Assembly (NCBI GenBank): GCA_030407085.1
Contig: CM059585.1
Location: forward strand, 92,950,501 to 93,014,500
Source: Trichopria drosophilae
Taxonomy: Eukaryota; Arthropoda; Insecta; Hymenoptera; Diapriidae
Direction of reading: 5' to 3'
DNA: 64,000 nucleotides
The notes under the pieces are model-generated. The model saw nothing but the letters and a program-made list of their open reading frames with translations, searched no databases and was not told the origin of the DNA. Positions 50,961-62,210 of this stretch are shown in pieces (positions within the stretch are counted from its first letter, which is position 1; each line of letters opens with the position of its first letter). The position numbers and the translations under genes were made by a program.

Positions 50961-51995
50961 AGTCCACATATATATGAAAAGTTAAATTTTTGGACGATAA
51001 ATTATCAGATCCTCAAGATAAGATTCATCACGCGAGGACTACTACCATTCGTAAATGTTCTTCGGTCGGATTATCATATAACTTCGGATAATGCCGTGGA
51101 CATGTATGTCGGAATACCGGAATTGGATGGATTCTCAAAAAAGTCTCTAGCCATAACGTATCCGATATTTTAAATTTTTAAAACCAGGATTATCAGCGAA
51201 GCCAAAAAACTGTGACGACAAATATTCCGTTACTGCCGTTATTAAAAGTCGAGTCTTAAAGGGTTAAATTCTGTTTTTCTATTCTAAAAAGTGAATTACA
51301 CCCCGGTAGAAATTGCGCTTACAATGTGGCCAGTTTTTGACGAATAAACTTGCGTATTATACAGTTTTTAAACAATAAACTTGACCAGGTACCCGTTGGA
51401 AATGTTTCTGTCCAATTTCTAAAACTCTCTGTTTTAAAGCAGTTCGGAAAACTGAAGGAATCCACTGACATAAACGTCATAAACGATTGTGCTATACATG
51501 AATGTGGTTTCGGCAGTTTCCTACATCCTGGACATGAGTTTCATGAATCCAGCAAGAGTTATCCGAGAACCAAATAAAAGAAGTGTAAAAGTCTGAAAAT
51601 TGAGAAAATAATACATGATTCTTCGCTCTCTCCTTGATAAATTAGGGGGATAAAATTATTATTTTACTTACTTATGGTTGATATAAGGATTTCGTTTATT
51701 TGTTAATTGAATCAATTGAACATTCGCTTGAACATGACAAATTCTGTTCACAAACAAAAAGTGAAAATTTCACTTAATCAAATTTAGAGAGTAGACTAAA
51801 CACGTATACCGTAATCTATTGCAAATATTGTTGACAATCTACTTTTGTACTTAATAAAAAATAAATAATCTTTGCAAATTAGTTATTTATTTATGTTTAC
51901 GCGAACCAATTTCTACCAGAAAAATCTGATTTACGTTTTATATGAGAAACAAGAAAAAGGGGTTCATATCTAGGGATACTATTTTCAATACATTT
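50961..51995. other. Non-coding stretch, one piggyBac-like end
   Basis: AAAGGGTTAA at about 51259-51268 looks like a single piggyBac-type end, but no partner end was found. No gene recognised. The 75-codon ORF at 51350-51577 has no domain. Confidence 0.35.
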
Positions 51996-52655
51996 TACTT
52001 CGACCCAGACCATAGGTCTGGCGAAGTATTGAATTTGGTCAGTTCCCACCCAAAAATTACCCTATAGTTTTTCATCAAATGTCGACGTTTCAGGCCCTAA
52101 GGAACCCAAAGCAACAATAAAAAAATTGGTGTCCGTTAAGTTGTACGTCTGTCCGTCCGTCCGTCCGTCCGTGGGCAAAATTTTGTATTCGCGACATCTC
52201 GCGACTGGCAGGACGAATTTAAAAAGCACACACGGATTTGGGTTTCTCTTGGCCAAACTTAGATGTGATTAGTTTTTGGAGACGATGCATACTAGATTAT
52301 GGGGAGGTTTAACAAAAAAACGCTCAAAAAACACGTTTTTTCCATTTCTTAACAAAAAATACAAATCGTACAAAAAAATGTTTCAAACAAAAAATATAGA
52401 ACATCGAATTCTCTACAAAAAAGGTTGTATTCATTTCTTCGTAAAATCAACGATAATGCAGTAAAAAACGGAAACCGAAGTATCCCACTTATAAAAAAAT
52501 TTATTTCGTGCAACCCGACTGTCAAAAACTCGACTAAACCGCGTTTTTTTAAGCATCAGTGTGAACAAGATGTGCTCATTTATCAGTGCTTCGGCTGACC
52601 TGCGGTCGGGGTCGAAGTTTTGAAAATCCTCATTTTCAATTTTAATATAGGGTGA
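51996..52655 (-). repeat. Dispersed ~1.15-kb repeat, 3' part
   Basis: Begins ACTTCGACCCAGACC and ends near the complement of AAAACTTCGACCCCGACC. It matches 55965-56897 in inverse orientation. A (GTCC)n tract lies at about 52150-52171. Confidence 0.7.
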
Positions 52656-52783
52656 ATATACCAATGAATGGACGACTACCAATGAAAGGACGATTTTCTA
52701 CATATTTCTATTTCTTATGAATGTATGATGTACAACATGCAACAAAATACATATTTTTATGTTCTTTGAACATTCAAATGGTA

Positions 52784-53119
52784 GTTTTCGATACAATGGC
52801 GTATGTGTAAAGAACTTTACACGCACACACGTGTGCCGAAATATTGTTTACGTACGGCTTTTTCGTGCGTAAAGTATAATCGAGTGCATAAAGTTTACTT
52901 TACGCACCGAAAAGACGTACATAATAGTATTTTTCGATATTAGTGCGTAAAATACGATTTTACGCACCGTTTTTAACATGCGATTAGATAGGCCGGTGCG
53001 TAAAATCAAATTCTTACGCACGCGTGCCGAACGATATTTTTCGATATACTATGCGTAAAATTTGTGCGCCGTTTTTTGTGGGTCAAATATGATGTTACGC
53101 ACGTGTGATGACCGCGTTT
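52784..53119 (+). repeat. GTGCGTAAA-rich repeat, longer copy of 39726
   Basis: The word TGCGTAAA(G/A) occurs about eight times in both orientations over 330 bp. The first 120 bp match 39726-39848. No coding frame. Confidence 0.65.
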
Positions 53120-54127
53120 CCATTTTATTTTTTATATTATATATATATATCATATAGAGAATATATTATAAAGAACATATTATAAAATTTCTTTGCCGCT
53201 TGTTTAATAAAATAAATATTTATATTTCCTTTTTTTCTTTATTTACATTAAGTACAATGCCGTCTAACCGAGAAATTACTTGTTTATTTTGTAATTATTG
53301 ATAGTTTATAATTACACCTTGCATTAGTGCGAGCATAGGCTTTTGTTGTTATTTCCCTTCTATATACTGCTCCGTTAATATTATGAGTAGCTGAAGAGTC
53401 GGTTGATAAAGAAGGTCCGGCTAGTGGCTATCAAAAACATCAAAGAAGAAAGTATCCCGGTACAAGACTCTACTCTACTTTAAGGACCTATCTATAGCCA
53501 GCAATCCATTTGTCTGTCAGTGGCAAACCTCTCCTGTTCGACATTATTTACCTCAAAGTATTAATATGAGAGCTATAGTTCTTCATTCCCAAGTTCAGTC
53601 CGGTAAAAAACGCGATTAGCAATTTTCAAAACTCATATGACATATTTAATTTAAATGTTATCTCAGCTTTTAGCGGATGTTTGGTAAAGTTTCTACCTAC
53701 AATTAAGGTGAAAAGTTGAAAAGTTGTAATTCAATTTTGAAAAAGTTTACTAATGTCATACTTTGTCATATACTACACTCTTGGCGCACTTCCTATTTTA
53801 CCAGAAAAAAATTACAACATATGATGCATGCGCTCGACTCGCCCTTTGCATCACCGAACGGTGTACTTTCGAATTAATTATTCGTGGCTTTTCATTGGAA
53901 CCACGCGACTTGTAGCGATGGCTCTACATTATACACCTGTTAGCACCAAAACTTGTGAAAAGAGTGGTCATGACAAAGAAAGTGTAGATAATGGAAACGC
54001 ATTATCCCAAAGCAATTTTATATTTAAATACATAAAAAGGGTATGGATATATATATATCAATTTTTTCATTTGTTTTGCAATGATTTCGTTGTATTTTCT
54101 ACTGTTATTTCCCTATATAGAACAATA
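53120..54127. other. Unassigned stretch
   Basis: The 157-codon ORF at 53828-54301 runs into the GC-rich tandem repeat and has no domain or splice support. I do not call it a gene. Confidence 0.4.
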
Positions 54128-54710
54128 GTATATTACGCTTCAAGGGTGGAAAGCGCGCGATTCCTGAGCCGGAGGTTTGCTGTCCGAGCGACGCGAGGGC
54201 AGCCCTCCTGCGAGGTGAGCGCAGTTGGCTCCCATGCGGCAAACGTTATTTTTCTCCCGGCCCCATCCATTACTCACGCTGGCGACACTTTCTGTCCCTA
54301 GGGAGTAATGAGAACGAAATGCGCATGCGGACTGGCTCCCGGGCGGAATCGGCAAATTTCGTCCCGAGTTTCAGGCATGGAATACGGGTATTCCGACGCG
54401 GTCGGGAGAAATAGTATATTACGCTTCAAGGGAAGAAAGCGCGCGATTTCGAGTGGAGGGTTTGCTGCCCGAGCGTATGAGAGTTGTGCGCTTTCCTCCC
54501 GTGAGGCGTATACGCTATTTTCTCTCCGACTTCACTGGAATTCCCCCACTTCCACGCTCGTTACTCCCTCTGACGTCAGACTTTCCTTCCCAACGAAGTA
54601 ATGGAACCGAAATGCGCATGCGCGGATACGCCCGGCGGAATCGGCTACTTTCATCCCGCGTTGCTGACGCGGAATGTGGTCATTCTGGTTAAGTCGGGAA
54701 AAAATAGTAT
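54128..54710 (+). repeat. Two tandem units of ~285 bp, GC-rich
   Basis: AGTATATTACGCTTCAAGG starts both units (about 54127 and 54412). Each then has AAAGCGCGCGATT, a TTTGCTG(T/C)CCGAGCG core, a GAAATGCGCATGCG block and a GGCGGAATCGGC end. The units are diverged. Several overlapping ORFs (54140-54692) in all frames arise from high GC and are not supported. Confidence 0.75.
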
Positions 54711-54870
54711 AGTACTCAACGAGGGAGGTAAAATAAAGAATGTCTCAGACTGCGTGTAATTTTTACCCCAGGTGAAGCCGAGGGTAAAAAACATGTAGTC
54801 TGAGGCATTCTTTTTTACTTCCCGAGGGAAGTATACGATTTTTCTTCATGATAAGGAGGAAAGTTGCTGC
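54711..54870 (+). repeat. Dispersed repeat copy (also at 16045-16210)
   Basis: ACTCAACGAGGGAGGTAAA to TTCCCGAGGGAAGTATACGA, same order as at 16045. It directly follows the ~285-bp tandem units and may be their terminal, shorter member. Confidence 0.7.
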
Positions 54871-55744
54871 TTTCGTCCCAATATGATGAAAAAATATTAC
54901 AATAAGCTACATGTAATAGTAAATCCAGTATTATCGGATCGGTATGATACTTTTATCCGAATAATTTACTTAGCGTATGTGCCTTGCATAGTATATGTTG
55001 ATTACTCTGCTTGAATTTACGGATAATAATATTTTGTTTGTTCTGAGTAGTTTCGCAACAGATGAAGATGAAATAGAGTCACGATGTGTCTACTTTATGA
55101 TGTCCAAATTTCAAAGTAGATACCAGATACAAATTCGCCAGTTGTTTATATGCATACTACAAGAGTATATATGCGTATATATATTAAAGTATCATAATAT
55201 TCTGTACACGCAAGTAAATTAATTTTTTCTGTTCTTCAGCAGGGAATGTCAAACTACGTTTAATGATTTATGAATCAAGTTGATACATAAAGTCACCAAA
55301 TTTAAATATCTTTATTGATTAAACATTTTTTTGTAATTGTTCGTACACCGGATATTATTACTAATATGTTATAAAATAATTTCCTGAATGAAGTATGTTT
55401 CTTAAAAAGGATGAAACATTTGTTACATGTAGAAACAAAAATTCATTATTAAGTTGAATACATGTACTTATATTTAGTACTACTCAGTTATAATAATGAA
55501 TTTGCTAATATTTTCAAAGAGACCAGCACAGATTATAATTGATTTATTTTTAATGGTTACTTTGAATTACACTATCTGTACTCATTTTAAAAGAGTTGAC
55601 TCAAACAAAATTTGACCACTTCAATTCGTGCCACTATATTCGCAAATCATCGAAAATGATGTTGACATTAATTATGAATGCATTGAGCTTAGATTCATTT
55701 TGGTAGATTATTGAAAGTTCAAAACAGATATAAATATATAACTA
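54871..55744. other. AT-rich stretch without a recognised gene
   Basis: Nothing beyond short ORFs with low-complexity composition. Confidence 0.5.
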
Positions 55745-56897
55745 GTGTTGGCGTGGTGCCTCGCTCGCTTCGCTCGCTCAGAAACTTCGACCCAGTGGAG
55801 AGTCGGCTATTCCTTAAGACTCGTTTGTTTACTAACAGCTTTCAATTATATTATAAAATTATATTGATATTTGGGGGTCCAATCATATTTAGGTCCAAGT
55901 GGCTTCGATAGATGTGTTACAACAATATAGTGTTTCTCATATGTATGAAAATTGAAAATGAGCATTTTCAAAACTTCGACCCCGACAACAGGCCAGCCGA
56001 AGTATTAATAAATAAAAGTTGCAAAACACTTACTTCATGCACTTGTATTCTAATAGACTATTCGATGCATATTACATGTTTACTGTGTTTTACTAATTAC
56101 TGTCTGTATTATTATGATATTATATATACAATATATATACATATAATTCGTCAAAGATATCTTGAAAGTGTCGAAAAGATCTATGACGGATATCTTATAG
56201 ATATCTATAAGACATCTTTTAGATATATCGAAATAGTTATTTTCGTATCAAGGGCGTAAATAAACTTTGCGCCCGTAGGTGGTCACCGCGCCCGAGGAGC
56301 TGGCAAAGACTACCCCTGGGGGGTAGGGGGTCGAAACGTCGAAATTTGATGAAAAACAATAGGGTAATTTTTTTGCCGCGATGACCAAATTCAATACTTT
56401 TTCAGACAATAGTCATAAACATTTTAAACCAGTTTTTATGGCATTATCGTTGACTTTAGGAAGATATGGCATTCAACCCTTTTTGTAGAGAATTTCATGC
56501 TCTATCTTTTTTGTTTGAAACATTTTTTAATAAAATTTGTATTTTTCAAAATAAATGCAAAAAACTACAAAGAAACTTAATTGGGGCTAATTTTTTTTAG
56601 TAATGGACGGGTGGATCTGCCCCAAAATCTAATCAGATCTGAATTATGCCAAGACGCGTATTTTAAAAACAAAACTTATGTCAATACGCTTATCCGTTCG
56701 CGAGTTATCGCGAGACAAAAAAACGGGACGTACGGACGTACGTACGTACAAGATCACGGACACAAATTTTTTTATTGTTGATTTGGGTTCCTTAGGGTCT
56801 GAAACGTCGACATTTGATGAAAAACTATATGGTAATTTTTTTGCCCGAAGTGACCAAATTCAATACTTCGTCCACACTTAGTCTGGGTCGAAGTAAT
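55745..56897 (+). repeat. Dispersed ~1.15-kb repeat, most complete copy
   Basis: Begins GTTGGCGTGGTGCCTCGCTC with the mirror-like CGCTCGCTTCGCTCGC, passes AAACTTCGACCCAGTGG, and ends AGTCTGGGTCGAAGTAA. ACTTCGACCCAG near both ends in opposite orientation forms a subterminal inverted repeat. Two inner blocks (about 56329-56400 and 56795-56870) are direct copies of each other (GAAACGTCGA...CCAAATTCAATACTT). Other copies: 20065-23385, 39042-39250, 51996-52655. No protein is encoded; the ORFs at 56581-56881 are artefacts. Confidence 0.7.
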
Positions 56898-57365
56898 ATG
56901 TAGTATATGATCGTGAATCATGATGATGGGAAAAGCTTCTTTTTTTATTTTTAGGAGTGTAAAATAATTGTGTGTTTCCAGTGAAAATGTATGGTGAAAC
57001 TCAAATTCTGAATAATAAGAACAAGATTGGGGGGGGGGGGTTTCCCGGCCTTATATTTTCAAAATTCAAAATGATCGATCCGAAATAATCGCAGTAATCG
57101 AATTATAAATCAAATTACTAAATTTTTGTATGACACATTAAACAATGTGCCTTGCCTCGAATGATGGGTTCTCGACATTCATATTATATATCCGAATAAA
57201 AAAAGTTATTGTGGCAGAAGTGTGGCAAAAGTGTGGCTGCTGTTACGTGGCGAATGTGTGGCGCAGTAGACGGGGCACATATATGCCACACAAGATACAG
57301 CGATTGCTTCAAGTACGGTCAAAGTGTGGAATAAGTGTGGCGTTCGACATTAAGTATATTTTTGC

Positions 57366-57605
57366 AAGTGTGGCATAAGTGTGACGGTCGGCATTAGGTA
57401 TATTTTTAAAGTGTGGCATAAGTGTGGCGATCGGCATTATTTATATTTTTAAAGTATGGCATAATATGTGGTAGCCGGCACTTGGTATATTTTTACAAGT
57501 GTGGCACAAGTGTGGTGGCCGACATTAAGTATATTTTTACAAGTGTGGCACAAGTGCCCCACACTTGTAAATAAATATACCGAGTGTCAACCGCCACACT
57601 TATGC
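57366..57605 (+). repeat. 43-45-bp minisatellite, AGTGTGGCATAAGTGTGGC
   Basis: Five direct units start near 57366, 57409, 57452, 57497 and 57541, each followed by a GGCATTA-TATATTTTTA spacer. The end (57555-57605) carries the unit in inverted orientation (CCACACTTGTAAATAAATAT). Looser AGTGTGGC words extend left to about 57210. The 77-codon ORF at 57145-57378 is a by-product. Confidence 0.75.
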
Positions 57606-57774
57606 CTTAAATTGTACTGCTAATTAAATAGTTAAATGTTCTTTTACTATTTGAAGTAGTAAATATTCTAGTAACCCTGATTTAGGATGTCCATATAAGA
57701 GAAATGCTCTATTTCCAAAAAGAACAGTTCATTATTCAGTCTTTTATCGGTGAAGGAGGGAATTTTCTGCACTG

Positions 57775-57976
57775 AGAAAAAAATTAGTAATATTTATCAA
57801 ATATGTGGTTGCCTGTTAGCAGACAAATATTAAAAATTAGTTGAATTAACGAAATGCTGTTGAATCGGTATTATGATGTAGTTGGAAGCAGTAATTTGTA
57901 GTTGCATTGACTAAATATTCAGCTGCTAATCGGCAACCATATATTTAGTCAAAATGACTAACTTTTTGTTTCAGTG
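57775..57976. mobile_element. ~200-bp MITE with CACTGAGAAAAA end
   Basis: The left end CACTGAGAAAAAAATTAGT and right end ACTAACTTTTTGTTTCAGTG are inverted copies, with inner matching parts (GTGGTTGCC / GGCAACCAT). The terminus resembles the element at 45070. TA duplication is not clear here. Confidence 0.6.
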
Positions 57977-60900
57977 TGCTCCAACTTTTTGTAACAGGAC
58001 TAAAATGTAGATAGGTATGGTTTACTATCTTCTGTATTAATCACTGTTTGGAGATATTGTGCATGACAATGGTCGTGGATATAATGGGTAGTCTTGATGA
58101 TATTTCGAATAAAGAAAATGGGTTTCCGATGAAATTCTGATTGGATTCTGTTCAACATGATGTTTCCGTCGAAATCACATGTAAAATTGTTTCTTCAACA
58201 TTGAGATCTAAATGACATCCGATTCGAACTTAATTGACATCCTGTTTCTCCCGTTCGGAAATAATACATGTCTGTACCAGGATGCCCGTTGGAAATGTTG
58301 TAGACTAGAATTAAGTCTTAGATTTATATACCATATCGATATTTTTGTTGACCTCCCGTGCATTCCATAGAGTGACCCCAGAAATTATGTCGTAATTGAA
58401 TTTTAATTTACACCATTTTTCATGCCATGACCGCCGCGGCAGCAGTCAGACAAATGAGGTTCTTGACAACCGACACACACCGATGCAAGATTTCAAATCG
58501 ATTTTTTCCCGAAAGTAGGACGTAGAAATAGCAACGCGTTTCAGTCTCCAATTAGCACGTGAAGCCGCGAAGAGTCTCGGGAGAAAGTACGAACTACTTT
58601 TCGTGCCGATTGCGATCGCCGACGAGCGAATCACCTCGAAATGAGACGATTAGGATTCCGTCTCCATCCCCGGAGCGATTTCGTTAAGAGTGATTTCAAT
58701 GGCGGTTTATTGGGTTTTGCGATCCCCATTTTCATGTTACGACTAACAGCGGCGTAAAATTTTGGCGCACCGGTGCATTTACTACCAACCCGCGACTTGC
58801 GAAGTAATTTGCTCGGAAATGGCAAAAGATCCGCATCACACATGCGTTCTTGATGTGTAAAATTGAAATTTAGGTGCTAATCAATGTTTCTCATTTTGTC
58901 ACAATAAAAAAAAAACAATAATAAGTACATTCAAATTGGTAGTCATATTCATCTTCCATATCACGATGGACGCCTTATAAGACTTGGCTTGGCTGGTAAT
59001 TGTTCTCGAATTCCAAATAGATTCAGTTAACTGAAGATGAGTAATCATTCAACTGGTTGTTAAACCGAGATCCTATAGGTATTTAAAGTTTATTTACGAT
59101 CACGTCTTGACATATCAAATTCAAGGCTGATTGCAAAAGTTACTGGGGATTAGTAACTTTAGTATATTCTGGTGCTGTCTTCAACCAAGAATACGAATAA
59201 GCCGAGGCACTTGTGCACAGTCTTCCATGTCGTGTTCAATCCATGTACCTTCAATGTAAATTCTAGTGACCACGCTCAACAGTTTAACTGAACCCGATCT
59301 CTCACACTTTCCATTCGTAGTTAAACTCCTTGCTGACTCGAAGAACCGTCTGTCGTCGATAATATACGTGTCCTGAGAACATTCGTTTCGGATCGAATGT
59401 GATGCTGCTAAATCATTTTCTGATTAATGAACAGTAACTTTGTAAGCATTATGTTGGTCAAATGTAGGAGATCTAAAAGTAATTAGAAAATCTCAAGTGA
59501 ATTAGCATAGCTTAGCTTTTATAAGAGTTAAAAAATTCATATTAAGGGAACATCTGTAAAACAAATACTTCATCTCCTAATGACCTAACTTCGCAACGCC
59601 GAAATGTAGTACCTAGCGATTCTCGAATTTTGTTCACGGACACATCATTCCCCAAAACACTTAATGCAAATGAGATTTTCCAGTGACATTTCCTGGATCT
59701 CGGTAGTTTACGATGCCGTAGTATGTAGGAAAACTGCGCGGTACCTAATATCTCAACGGTAAAAGTACCTTCTATTAACATCACGGAGTGACTTTGCACA
59801 TGTAGAGCCACATGGTAGGACATCATCCAAAACCTGTGTAACAGATGAGTGCAACGAGTACTTAGATGGAAGGTCGTAGCACCCATAAAGAGCACCTCGT
59901 AAAACCGGCGCACGATGATTCACCGTAAAGATTTATCCGAACAAAGCTGCAGAGCGCAATCAGCGATTTTTCGTTTTGCGCAATGCGGAAAACACCTCGT
60001 ATATCAATATATTGTCGGATCACTGATTTAACGAACATATATCATTTAACAAAAATACTTCGATTTCAAATTGTGAAAGTGCAATAGTGAAAATGCATAG
60101 CAATCATTTATTTATAGATATACTCCTTGAATTACGATAATTAAGTTCGATTTAATACTATAAATGTCTAAGCAGGACCGTCAAGATTGTATTGTTTGTC
60201 TTAATCAACAAAAGTAATGGAAATTACGTCAATTCGGCTACCGAATCGGTTTGTAATTCGTAAAAGAACAAAACATCTTAGGTTTTGTGTTCTATTAATG
60301 ACGTAAATAAAATTGTGGCCTTTATCTCCATTTAACGAATATGTATATGGGCATTGTTCTAGAATTTTTAAACTTTATGTTGTCGCTCATTATGATACCT
60401 TAAAAATTTTAAATATAACTTTGCAACACTACAGATCAACAAATTTTTGTTCGTTTTACATGTAATAAGTGTTTATTACTAATTACAGATATGTAGAAAA
60501 CAACGAGAGTAAATAAAAGTAGTGAATTTGCCTGTTTTTGGGGCGCGACACTCACTACATTTTTTCAGTTTTAACACTGAAACTTTTTTAACCTTTTTTT
60601 TATGGTCTGTGGTTTTTTGTGGAAGTATTTGGGGATGTAAACAAATGAAAAATCCTTAACTTAATGATGTGAAAGGAATAAAATTATAAATTATAAATAA
60701 AATGATATACCTTCAAACTTGCGAGATAACTTTTTGTTATAGTTGACAATTTAGCAATCAACCTTAGATAATTTTTTACACATTGGTTTGTAAGAAACCA
60801 CACAACAGAGGTACATTACCTATATGATAAGAAGTAATTAGAGCCTTTGCCCGAATGTGTGCCACCTATACATAAAAAATGCGACCACGTCAAACTTTAA

Positions 60901-61576
60901 ATTTCCAAGCGAAACTCACTTTGAAAAATCAAATTATTTAATGGCACATCTACAATTTAGCTTCTACGTACTTTAGAATCATTGTGATCTTTTCTCCTAT
61001 GTTATTAAAGTATTTATAACTTTTGTGTTTTTTTAATACAACAAAAAACACACTTTTTGACAATAATAAAATGATTATTCTTTACAAATCGATTTAATTT
61101 TTTAATATCCTTAATGTTAAATCATGTATTTGGATTTCAAATTTTAATGAAAACTGACTTTGGATTTGTAATCAGTGGTCTCAAAAACCCTAACATATCA
61201 AATTTTATAAAAATGAAAGAAATTTTGTGAAAATAGTCCGCCATATTTAATCTATTATTTTAAATTTGAATAACTATTAACTGGACGTTTAATTTTATAT
61301 ACTAGCTTCTAAAAATTAGGCCATAAGCAAAAGAACTGAATTTTTTATGTATATTAAACGTTACAAAACTAAAAACTAATTTTACGAGTAACGTAACATG
61401 TTACATTAAAAAAAATACATTGTGTATAAATGAGTCACGCAAGGTTTTTCCTGTCATTTGATCAATTCTAAAGCCAATAAAATTAATTTCATGAATGTGC
61501 CTAAAAAAAAAATGCAATTTTCTTCAACCTCAAAGTTTAAAAGTTCTAGAATAATGCCCATATATATATATATATA
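57977..61576. other. Unassigned stretch, no supported gene
   Basis: The GC-richer patch 58430-58850 and the 123-codon minus-strand ORF at 59542-59913 were examined. Neither shows a domain, signal peptide or clean splice context that I trust. 60.0-61.5 kb is strongly AT-rich with nothing recognisable. Confidence 0.4.
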
Positions 61577-61744
61577 ATCTGACTGACTTTTTTCATTTTC
61601 AGTGACCTTAGAAATTATAAATACTACATATATATATATATATATCCTTATATATATATATTTATATGTTATTATACTACATATATATATATGTAGTATT
61701 TATAATTTCTTAGGTCACTGAAAATGAAAAAAGTCAGTCAGATT
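61577..61744. repeat. Hairpin with (TA)n loop
   Basis: The arms AATCTGACTGACTTTTTTCA... and its complement are over 50 bp and nearly perfect. They enclose several (TA)n runs (61561-61700). A diverged single arm (TTCAGCGACCTTAAAAATGA) occurs at about 62755. Confidence 0.75.
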
Positions 61745-61989
61745 TAATAAATTCAAAAAGCATACCGAATATAACGGATGGCTTTTTTAGAAATGTACGA
61801 GATCTACTTAAAAGTTTGTACTCGGGTGTTTTAGGGATTGCTGAACAAGAGTCTGAAATTAGATTTCGAACATTCAAAATGGCATATCCACTATGGCGGC
61901 TGATTCGTAAGACACGCATAGGGTTGTCTTAGAAGTTCCTGATCGAGGGTATTAGATGGTAAACATAAATCTAAAATAAGATTTTAGTT

Positions 61990-62210
61990 CCCTGGTAGAA
62001 AAAGGGAGCATTTTTTGGCTGGTTTATGCCCAATCTTGTTAGTTTCTGCGCAGTTTTTGGCCAACATTTCTAGCTGGTTTTCCTGTGGTAATGTAACGCC
62101 CATTTGCCCAGAATCTAGCCATTTTTTATGGCCAAAAACTCTACGAGATTATGCTCGATAGTTGTCTGGTTTATGTAGGGTTTCGCATTATGTAGAAAAC
62201 CGGGTAAAAA
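61990..62210 (+). repeat. Partial copy of the CCTGGTAGAAAA element
   Basis: Starts CCTGGTAGAAAAAGGGAGCA and matches 29600-29780 at high identity for about 180 bp, then diverges. The other terminus is absent; a second CCTGGTAAAAAACTGGC start occurs at 62661. Confidence 0.65.

Noticed and set aside
50227..50985. Several ORFs of 75-162 codons on both strands
   Set aside because: They arise together in a GC-rich block on both strands and in several frames. None has a domain, and none fits a Rab26 N-terminal exon.
53828..54692. ORFs of 71-157 codons
   Set aside because: They run through the GC-rich tandem repeats, and the copies do not share a frame.
59542..59913. 123-codon minus-strand ORF, briefly considered as a chemoreceptor fragment
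   Set aside because: It lacks the C-terminal motifs of insect odorant receptors, and I found no matching neighbouring exons.
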